Below, piece after piece: positions 21,333-29,971 of a stretch of 64,000 nt of DNA. The notes below the pieces were generated by a model. It was not told the DNA's origin. It did not search any database and saw nothing but the letters and a program-made list of their open reading frames with translations. The DNA comes from Alopecurus myosuroides (lineage: Eukaryota; Streptophyta; Magnoliopsida; Poales; Poaceae). The translations under genes were made by a program, and so were the position numbers. Numbering within the stretch: position 1 is the first letter of the stretch; the number at the start of each line of letters is the position of its first letter. The stretch is taken from the NCBI GenBank assembly GCA_028641055.1, contig CM054059.1, positions 112,852,263-112,916,262 on the forward strand, given 5' to 3'.

Positions 21333-22204
21333 TGTCGGGGGGCTACCCCCGAGTAGGGGTAAGGCAAGTGATAAAGGCGAAGATCAGAGTACTGTTGGCC
21401 GGGTTGGTGGCTACCCGGGTACCCTCTACCCGGTAGTCTCTATCCAGTCATAAGTATTCAAGGACAAAAGGCGATAAGGAGAAAGTTTGTATTCGTCCGG
21501 ATAGCGGTCAAGTGGTCCGAGTAGATGGACTGCGTTCCTACTCGGGCAAGAAGTCAATGCAGCCGTTCTGACAGGATCCCGCGTATCCTGTGGCCGTACA
21601 GGCGTGCGGTTCAACTTACTAGGTACGTGATTATCAGCGACGCAGCGTGGTGACAGAGAGGTTGGCACCTGTCTTTTCTTGTCATCGACAGAGGGAACAG
21701 GACAGGATGGGGGCCTACACTGTGAGGCTGACAGAGTGGACAGGACCTGTCAGCCGTACAGCGCGGCGGCTTCTCAGCGCGAGATCTCGGAAGCGTGCCC
21801 TACGTCACAGTGCTTAAGTCACATCAGTTGTACCTTTTAGTCTTTGTTTATTCGGCTGGGCACCAGTATATAAGGTGCCCTGCCCCCTCCTGCGCGAGGG
21901 ACGTTGCCTCAGATCGCATTTATTGCAAGAGCCAACACTAGAGCTAGAGAGAACAGCCGAGTGGCTACTCGGCCAGGAGGCAAACATTGTACTGTGGCTA
22001 CTCGGAAAACATACATACAGAGAGGTAGGAAGGAGTAGGGGTGTTACCTCCACACGAGGGCCCTGAACCTGGGTAGATATTGTTGTTTGCGGTGTTACTT
22101 ACGCGCGGCTACTCGCCGTGCGATCCCTCCCCGGATACCTCCAGCGTCCATCGGCCCCAACACTTTAGCCATCCTATGGCATCTGCCATGATACCACCAC
22201 GACA
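21333..22204 (+). repeat. 5' LTR of B2
   Basis: 872 bp, TGTCGGGGGG...CCACGACA, TATA box at about 21867-21873. Confidence 0.9.
21858..21880. promoter_or_regulatory. TATA box in hairpin loop, B2 LTR
   Basis: Perfect 7-bp arms GGGCACC and GGTGCCC around AGTATATAA. Confidence 0.7.
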
Positions 22205-22361
22205 GTTGGCGCCCACCATGGGGCCAGCAGCGGCGCTGGCTGGGGTTCATATTCATACGGGACCCGTTTCTGCTTCGGGGGAGCGCGTGGTCTGTGGCCT
22301 TGTCCACAGATTCGGCTCCTTCGACTTCGTCACCGACAACACCGGCGATTTCGGCGGCAGT
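22176..22361 (+). pseudogene. Gag of B2, first part (start in LTR)
   Basis: ATG at 22176 inside the LTR, reading MASAMIPPRQLAPTMGPAA through LTR end and primer-binding site, then GERVVCGLVHRFGSFDFVTDN to the C insertion. It continues at 55056. This copy has no stop in this stretch, so it shows best the intended start. Interrupted, hence not functional. Confidence 0.75.
22206..22224 (+). promoter_or_regulatory. Primer-binding site of B2
   Basis: TTGGCGCCCACCATGGGG, one base after the LTR end; A2 has the CCACCGTGGGG form. tRNA not assigned. The site is also translated as QLAPTMG in the gag frame. Confidence 0.7.
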
Positions 22362-22655
22362 TGATGCATGTAAAATGCATACATGAACTTTGCATGTTAT
22401 TACTTGTTTTTCCTACATATTAGCAACTTATATTCATGTTTTATAATGATTTGGGGGATTTTCTAAACAATCCCCCTTCTTTTGGTTCTAACCCTGTTTT
22501 TCCAGAAAACGTACTTTTTAGTGTTTCAGACTTTCCGGGATCTTCGGGACTCCAAAAAGGGCAAGGCCAAAGAGCACGGTTCAGAATTTTCGAGACGAAA
22601 ACCATGGGCCAAAGTAGAGGGCCAAAAGGCCAACCAGGTGGAAAAGAGGACCCTC

Positions 22656-22682
22656 CACGCGGCCAGATTCCTTGGCCGCGTG
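22656..22682. promoter_or_regulatory. Perfect GC-rich hairpin in C 5' LTR
   Basis: CACGCGGCCA and TGGCCGCGTG are exact inverse arms around GATTCCT, about 80 bp upstream of the TATA box. Repeated in the 3' LTR at 28156-28182. Confidence 0.65.
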
Positions 22683-22760
22683 TGGGGCCCCCTTTTTGCC
22701 CCCGTGGCTCCGATGCCGTTGATCTTTCTTCTCCCGAGTGTCTCGTGACCTAAAAACGAC

Positions 22761-22769
22761 TATATAAAG
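22761..22769 (+). promoter_or_regulatory. TATA box of C LTR promoter
   Basis: TATATAAAG, conserved in the 3' LTR at 28261-28269, followed by a GC-rich leader with GAGAGGGAGGCGGCGCC. Confidence 0.65.
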
Positions 22770-23796
22770 GGTCCCCTGGCCTTTTCGAGAGGGAGGCGGC
22801 GCCGAGAGACGAAACCACAAAACAGAGAGACAGAAGGCTGCCGCCGGAGAAGATCGGAGGGGGGAAACGCCGCCGGGATCACCCCCGGAGGGCTCCACCC
22901 CCCGACGGCGTGTTCATCATCAACATCTGCAGCAAGATCAGCTCCATCTCTCCACTGTAATCTCTTGGCAAACACGATGTATGATGCAATACTATATTCC
23001 CTTGATGTATTGTGTCTCCCCGTCTATGTTTGAGTAGTGAATTGTTCTTGGCAATGGTGAAATAGTTCGTTGATTGGTTGCATACAAGTTTGTTATCTTC
23101 TATGATTGTCTTTATGTACAATATATGAGTGCACACATATGTTGGGGAATGCATGTAAGGTGATCACCGGTAGCATAATGGAGTGGTGGTGACTTGGGAG
23201 TGATAGTAACCTGAGACCGAGCCACAAAGTTAAGTTATTGGAGGATATATATAGGGGACCTTAGAAAGTAAGGCTATGGTGGGACTTTATGTCTTAATCA
23301 ATCTTGTGCAGTCATTTACTTGGCCACATGATCCATCATAAGGGGTTGTAGATCATTTACTTGACTATACCTATTCATGGCTCCTTCCTAGAAGAAACAA
23401 CTAAGACTAAAACATGTGCTTCACTAATTGTGACAACCACACGAACGAAACACCTATTGCTAGAACACTTGCTCCCTTGAGATACTTGAGATATTTGCTG
23501 CTTGCTACTTGTGAAACTTGCTTAGAAACTTGCTTTAGAAACTTGCTTTAGGATTACTTGCATTTTGAACTTGCTTCACTAGTTACTAGACAAACCACAC
23601 TCCACGTCACTTGCTTTTAATTAGTTAGTTCCTTTTAGTCTAACTTATTGCTTTGCATAAACAGCCATATAAGAGGATTATAGTGCTTTAGAGAATAGAT
23701 AGCTTACCTTCAGCTCCTCGTGGGTTCGACACTCAAATACTTATCAAAAGGTACTACAATTGATCTCCTGCACTTGGGAGTCATCAAGCACTTTTC

Positions 23797-23814
23797 TGGC
23801 GCCGTTGCCGGGGA
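23797..23814 (+). promoter_or_regulatory. Primer-binding site of C (tRNA-Asp)
   Basis: TGGCGCCGTTGCCGGGGA, complementary to the 3' end of plant tRNA-Asp (…CCCCGGCAACGGCGCCA), ten bases after the LTR end. Confidence 0.85.
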
Positions 23815-23890
23815 GCGTTGTTCTAAGCTTTTATTCTTGTTTGCATTTCATACTAACATATAAACCTAAAACACAAAAAAAAATTATACA

Positions 23891-24658
23891 ATGGAAAACA
23901 ACCAAACAATTTTAGAACTGTATAATATCTACCTTGAATTAGGACATGAAGTGTTTGAGGAGAAATTGAAAAATTATTTGCACAACAATCATATTTGTGG
24001 TAGTACTAATTCTTTGAACACCTTTATTGCTAAGGAAAACCTTGAGCTTGGGGAAGTTTGTCTTGATGAATATGATAGTTTTAGTCCCCCTACTATTGAG
24101 GATAAAAATGATATACTTGCTGATTCTATGGAAAGTTTTAAGCTTGGGGAAGTTGGTTTTGATGAGCATGATATTTCTAGTTCCCCAAGCTTGGAGGAGA
24201 AAATTCACTTTGATGATACTATGCCTCCTATATATGACGATTGCAATGAAAATTATGAATGTTTAACTCCCACTATCACTAATGAGGATTTTACTTATGT
24301 GGAGAGTAGTGATTCTTTTATGCATGTGGCTCATGATAAGAATGTTTTATGTGATATTCATATTGTTGAATCTATTCATGATGCTACTGAAAATTATTAT
24401 GAGAGAGGGAAACATGGTTACACATATTTCAACAATATTAAGTTTCCCCTCTTTATGCTGAAAGTATTGAAGTTGAACTTGATCTACCTTTCTATGCTTG
24501 TTATTATGTGCTTCTTTTATTTGTTTCATTACAAAATGCCAATGCATAGGAAATGGGTTAGACTTAAAAATAAATTGTTTAAATTTTTTTTGGTGTGTTC
24601 CTTATGCTTTAATTTCCTATTCGGTTTGAGCACGCATTTATGTCTTTACAACATGTAA
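23891..24658 (+). CDS. C single protein gene, acidic with hydrophobic C-terminus
   Basis: 255 residues, unbroken, starting 77 bp after the primer-binding site. Residues about 1-110 are acidic, with a duplicated segment (LELGEVCLDEYDSFSPP and FKLGEVGFDEHDISSSP). Residues 150-175 hold the NYYERGKHG motif shared with F. Residues about 183-212 and 225-250 are two Leu/Phe/Cys-rich spans that look like membrane segments. There is no zinc knuckle, protease or RT motif. Because C has no gag-pol it must rely on enzymes from elsewhere, and this protein is its only product. The codons for the LGEV repeats carry AAGCTTGGGGAAG-like polypurine sequence. I do not know its function; an envelope-like role is possible but unproven. 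Confidence 0.6.
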   Translation: MENNQTILELYNIYLELGHEVFEEKLKNYLHNNHICGSTNSLNTFIAKENLELGEVCLDEYDSFSPPTIEDKNDILADSMESFKLGEVGFDEHDISSSPSLEEKIHFDDTMPPIYDDCNENYECLTPTITNEDFTYVESSDSFMHVAHDKNVLCDIHIVESIHDATENYYERGKHGYTYFNNIKFPLFMLKVLKLNLIYLSMLVIMCFFYLFHYKMPMHRKWVRLKNKLFKFFLVCSLCFNFLFGLSTHLCLYNM

Positions 24659-25398
24659 AATGCCTTTACCTACTGTTATGTATCGTTTAGTTTAAGATTT
24701 TCATTTTATAAAAAATTTGGGAAAGTAAACGAGAAGGATGAGTAATGGAGAAGTTGGGGTCGACCTTGAACATGTGTTGTTCATGCCAATGAAACCATTG
24801 CAAAGTCTCTATCATTAAAACTTTTTCCAAAGCTAAAAACAATAAAAATATTAGTTCACTACTGTAACATCACATTTCTATCTTATTTCTCATCTTAAAT
24901 GGCAAGAATAATCTTATATGAGAGATAGGATTAAACAATAGTAATTAGCTGTCAAGAAAACAGATTCCTGAACTTCACTGGGAAAAATGTTTAAAATCAC
25001 AGAAGTGGAATTTTGACCTGGTAATTTACGAAAGAAATATTTAGTTATCACTACATATTTCATTAGTTTTAAGTTTTCTGATTTGAGCAACTTAAGTGCC
25101 TCTAAAAATTCACTCTTTACGGGCTGTTCAGTTTTTGGCAGATTATGTCTTTATTTTGCGTTGCTCTCATTACTTGTGTTTTGTGTGGTTCTTTTGATAA
25201 AGGAGCAATGCACAACTGTAGTAACAGTAGTTAATATTTAGAATCAACTCATGATGTGTCTTTGCTGTACCTATGTGGATTTTATTTATGGAGGCACTAA
25301 CCCCTCTAATCAAGTTTTATGTTGAGATTTGTGTAAGAAGAATTTTTCAGGAGGAAGAGTTGAGTGATATGAACAAAGATCATGAGGGACAACCAATC

Positions 25399-25412
25399 AA
25401 GCTTGGGGATGT
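25399..25412 (+). promoter_or_regulatory. Internal copy of C polypurine tract, first
   Basis: AAGCTTGGGGATGT, 14/14 identical to the terminal tract at 27848-27861. Confidence 0.6.
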
Positions 25413-25456
25413 ACCCCTGGGCTCACCCTACATGTATCAAATAAGTACAAGAATCC

Positions 25457-25469
25457 AAGCTTGGGGATG
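25457..25469 (+). promoter_or_regulatory. Internal copy of C polypurine tract, second
   Basis: AAGCTTGGGGATG, 13/13 identical to the terminal tract, 58 bp after the first internal copy. Confidence 0.6.
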
Positions 25470-26156
25470 CCGAGCCACCTCACTCCAACCATCATGATGT
25501 TAAGTAAGTAAAGCCTAGCTATATGGCTATAAAGAAAGCGCTTTACGGGAGGCAACCCGGTTGTTTTTGTTTGGATTTTCCTAGTGTCCTCTTGCTGTCT
25601 CAAGAGATTAGATTTTTTTGTTTTAATTCTGGAGTTTTCAATAAAGAGTCAAGTCAAACCCATTTGGACTTATAAGTTGCTATCCTAGTGCATGAAATTT
25701 CTGTTTCAGCACGAGTCTGCTCACCGTATGATTTTACGTTTTTTATTGGTATGTCGGATTGAGCTAATTTTTTGGTATGTTCTGCAACGTTTCGTCCTCT
25801 GTAATAAAAAAAATTGGCTTAAGTTTTTGACGAGTCTAGCTTAGGGAAAAACGTTCATTTTTCTGCTGTTGCTTTTCTGGACAGATTCTGCCTTCTTTTG
25901 TTTTATGCACTCTTTGGACTTGGGAATCGAATTTCCATGATTCTTTCAAGCAATAGAGTGAACATACAAAATAATGAACCTTATTGTCTATCTACTGGAG
26001 CATTTGATTTGTAATTTTGCACAGCAAGCATGTGATTTGTTTGTCCTTGCTAATCTCACCCTACAGAAAAAGAATGGGAGAAACATGTTTTGTGAAGTTT
26101 TTTCATAGGGAATAGAGGAGCTGCGCCTCAATACATCCAAGAATGGTGAAAGCCAT

Positions 26157-26170
26157 AAGCTTGGGGATGT
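26157..26170 (+). promoter_or_regulatory. Internal copy of C polypurine tract, third
   Basis: AAGCTTGGGGATGT, followed by GATGAA, so the tract plus a TGATG-like start resembles the true tract-LTR junction. Confidence 0.6.
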
Positions 26171-27847
26171 GATGAACACCCCACTGGAGCTACACTCTTT
26201 TGGTTAGCACACGTCTACTTTCTGTTTTTCTAAGCAAAGCATTTATCGTAGAGACTTGAAGCGTCTAGTTTTTGTTTTTATTTTTGTTTTGATAAGACCA
26301 CACCCATCATTTTATATGAGATTGAGCTACTGGAGTTTGGGGTTGGAATGTATTGGATGCTAGTATTATGACTTGGAATAGGGATGCCATGGTTGATTTG
26401 AAGAGCTACATATGTTTGCATGATTTATAGGCTTTTTATGTGTAGAAATTTGCAATAATGTTGTCTTGAGCTATCTCTTATTCATGTCCTTGATGATAAT
26501 TGCTGGTTTATTTAGTTTGTCATGAAATGAGTAGTTCTATGGACATATGCATGCATAGTAGCTGGTCAACTATCTCCCTCTTGCTAGCCAAAAATTTAAA
26601 AATTCCAACAAGTAAAAACTTGTTTCCAACACTCCTTAGCCAAGTATTTCCAGTGAGTCCACCATATCTTCCCATTAGCTTCATTGCTATTCCGAGTATG
26701 TTCACCATGTTATTGTGTTATTTATTTTCTAAATTAAGATATTCACTTTATTAATTTTCATGGGTTGAACTTGGGATAGGACTCTCACGAACTTTTGAAG
26801 GCACACTTTACTTTTTATGCATCTAATAAACATGACCCAATAATGGGAGCCACAAGTTTTGCGTTTGAAAAGTGTGTGGTTGGGAGCTAGCTATAAACGT
26901 GTATAACCAGAAAGCTTTCAACATTGCACAAAAATTTACATTTAGTTGATATCATGTACTTTTGTTTTTGGACTCCTGCCATGCCGAAATGAAATAGAGG
27001 AATAGTAAGTTTTGATGAGTAAGTATCTATATGACTAGAGAAACGCATTGGGCCGCTAACCCAATCCATGCTTTATCATGGTGTAAATTTACTTACAGCT
27101 TGAGTGACTCTACAACACATCCTACAATAAAATAAGAAGCTATGCATAATAGTGAATGAAAATAAAAAGGATGATGAGTCTACTCCATTTGTTTGTCTTG
27201 TCATTGTGACATGGGCTTGTTTCCATGTCATGGGGCAAGAGGTACCTCTTTGCGGTTCTCTATGATGTCATTAATACTTATTATGATTGTACAAAGCTTA
27301 TTAGGAATCTTAAGTTGAGTAATCATGGAGTAGGTTTTCACACTCACGGGGCATGAGGCTTTCAACCACCTTGTCATTCACATTACTTCAACATTCACCA
27401 TTTAAGATGATAGTGATAAAGGGGCAATGAGAGTCCTAGATCAATGGATACCACATTTCAATTAGTAATTTTAGTTGAATAATTTAGAGGCTAAATAAGA
27501 CTTGATCATGTTTTACCTCTACTCAATTTTCTCCAAAGTGTCCACCATATTTTCTATTTTCCATTATGCTATTCTTTGACCAATATAGGATTTTATTTTT
27601 CATTTTGTGTATGCATTTGGTCCATACTGCTTTTATTTCATTATACACTTTGTGAACTTTCATGAAGCATCTTTGCTTGCATATTTGATATTTCTTACAA
27701 CATGAATTGTATATTGCTACTCATTTCTAGTATTAATCATTTGATTATATGTAGCATGAATAATCCTCCTTGATATCCCACGATTGTTTCAATATGCAAA
27801 GTCCATGTTAGTTTTATCACCTTCATACTCGAGGACGAGCATGGGTT

Positions 27848-27861
27848 AAGCTTGGGGATGT
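27848..27861 (+). promoter_or_regulatory. Terminal polypurine tract of C
   Basis: AAGCTTGGGGATGT directly before the 3' LTR TGATGCATG. Confidence 0.88.
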
Positions 27862-29052
27862 TGATGCATGTAAAATGCATACATGAACTTTGCATGTTAT
27901 TACTTGTTTTTCCTACATATTAGCAACTTATATTCATATTTTATAATGTTTTGGGGGATTTTCTAAACAATCCCCCTTCTTTTGGTTCTAACCCTGTTTT
28001 TCCAGAAAACGTACTTTTTAGTGTTTCATACTTTCCGGGAGCTTCGGGACTCCAAAAAGGGCAAGGCCAAAGAGCACGGTTCAGAATTTTCGAGACGAAG
28101 ACCATGGGCCAAAGTAGAGGGCCAAAAGGCCAACCAGGTGGAAAATAGGACCCTCCACGCGGCCAGATTCCTTGGCCGCGTGTGGGGCCCCCTTTTTGCC
28201 CCCGTGGCTCCGATGTCGTCGATCTTTCTTCTCCCGAGTGTGTCGTGACATAAAAACAACTATATAAAGGGTCCCCTGGCCTTTTCGAGAGGGAGGCGGC
28301 GCCGAGAGACGAAACCACAAAACAGAGAGACAGAAGGCTGCCGCCGGAGAAGATCGGAGGGGGGAAACGCTGTCGGGATCACCCCCGGAGGGCTCCACCC
28401 CCTCCGGCGTGTTCATCATCAACATCTACAACAAGATCAGCTCCATCTCTCCACTGTAATCTCTTGGCAAACACGATGTATGATGCAATACTATATTCCC
28501 TTGATGTATTGTGTCTCCCCGTCTATGTTTGAGTAGTGAATTGTTCTTGGCAATGGTGAAATAGTTCGTTGATTGGTTGCATACAAGTTTGTTATATTCT
28601 ATGATTGTCTTTATGTACAATATATGAGTGCACGCATATGTTGGGGAATGCATGTAAGGTGATCACCGGTAGCATAATAGAGTGGTGGTGACTTGGGAAT
28701 GACAGTAACCTGAGACCGAGCCACAAAGTTAAGTCATTGGGGGATATATATAGGTGACCTTAGAACGTAAGGCTATGGTGGGACTTTATGTCTTAATCAG
28801 TCTTGTGCGGTCATTTACTTGGCCACATGATCCATCATAAGGGGTTGTAGATCATTTACTTGACTATACCTATTCATGGCTCCTTCCTAGAAGAAACAAC
28901 TAAGACTAAAACATGTGCTTCACTAATTGTGACAACCACACGAACGAAACACCTATTGCTATAACACTTGCTCCCTTGAGATACTTGAGATATTTGCTGC
29001 TTGATACTTGTGAAACTTGCTTTAGGATTACTTGCATTTTAAACTTGCTTCA
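27862..29052 (+). repeat. 3' LTR of C, first part
   Basis: 1191 bp, collinear with 22362-23578. Cut by B3 after CTTCA (29048-29052). Includes the hairpin 28156-28182 and TATA box 28261-28269. Unoccupied counterpart of the B3 target is at 23574-23578. Confidence 0.93.
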
Positions 29053-29952
29053 TGTCGGGGGGTTACCCCCGAGTAGGGGTAAGGCAAGTGCTAAAGGCTA
29101 GATCAGAAGAGCAGTTTTGACCAAGTTGTTGGCTACCCGGTACTCGCTACCCGGTGGATAGCTATTCGGCCGTACCTACCAATGGCCAGGAGGAAGAATC
29201 AAGAAAGTTATATTCTTCCGAGTAGAGGAGGTGGTCCGAGTAGAGGGAGTGGATTCCTACTCAGACCAGAAGTCAATGGAGCCGTTCTGACAAAGGATCC
29301 CGCGTATCCTACGTCCGTACGGCGTGCGGTTCAACTTACGGAGTGCGTGATTATTCGCACCACGGCGTGGCTACAGTGCGGTAGGCGTCTGTCTAGTCCT
29401 GTCACTGACAGAGGGGACAGGACAGGGCTAGGGGCCTACCCTATCTCACTGACAAGGGTGGACAGGTCCCATCTCCGAACGGCGCAACGACTTACGGGGC
29501 GAGTGTCAGCGGGAACCCGGAGGCGTGCGTGGTTCTGCAGGGCTCCTGTCACATCATGTCGTACTTTATACTTGTTTTCTATCCGGCTGGGCACCAGTAT
29601 ATAAGGTGCCATGCCTCCTCCTGTGCGAGCACTCATTCGGAACCAGTCGTTGCGTTAGCTAAGACATTGAGCATTGGCTTCACGTAGAAAGAACTAGAGA
29701 GAAGAGTGGCTACTCGGCTGAAGGCCTGATTGTACTGTGGCTACTCGGTAGTACACATATAAAGAGAGAGGCAGGAGTAGGGGTGTTACCTCCGCACGAG
29801 GGCCCTGAACCTGGGAAAGATCTTGGTGTTTGCATTGTTTGTGATCTGCTACACGCGGCTACTCGCCGTGTGATCCCTCCCCGAGCACCTCCAGCGTCCA
29901 TCGGCCCCAACTTTAGCCATCCCATGGCATCTGCCGTGATACCACCATGACA
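29053..29952 (+). repeat. 5' LTR of B3
   Basis: 900 bp. It ends in CCATGACA where the other B LTRs have CCACGACA; this C-to-T change creates a TGA in the gag frame. TATA hairpin at 29589-29611. Confidence 0.92.
29589..29611. promoter_or_regulatory. TATA box in hairpin loop, B3 5' LTR
   Basis: Arms GGGCACC and GGTGCCA (six of seven pairs) around AGTATATAA. The 3' LTR version (54471-54493) has all seven pairs. Confidence 0.68.
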
Positions 29953-29953
29953 G

Positions 29954-29971
29954 TTAGCGCCCACCGTGGGG
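29954..29971 (+). promoter_or_regulatory. Primer-binding site of B3, one substitution
   Basis: TTAGCGCCCACCGTGGGG; A2 has TTGGCGCCCACCGTGGGG. The G-to-A change would reduce pairing. Confidence 0.7.

Larger units (their letters stand above)
22362..23786 (+). repeat. 5' LTR of C
   Basis: 1425 bp, TGATGCATGTAAAATGCAT ... GGGAGTCATCA. TATA box at 22761-22769. Contains a run of related AAACTTGCTTTAG units near 23515-23550, longer than in the 3' LTR. Confidence 0.93.
24659..27847 (+). other. Noncoding 3' region of C
   Basis: AT-rich 3.2 kb without a credible gene. It contains three internal copies of the polypurine tract (25399, 25457, 26157). Its last kilobase (26965-27365) is homologous to E 1680-1289. 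Confidence 0.7.

Noticed and set aside
23797..23814. tRNA-like sequence at the C and F primer sites as a tRNA gene
   Set aside because: Only the 18 bases complementary to the tRNA 3' end are present; there is no cloverleaf.
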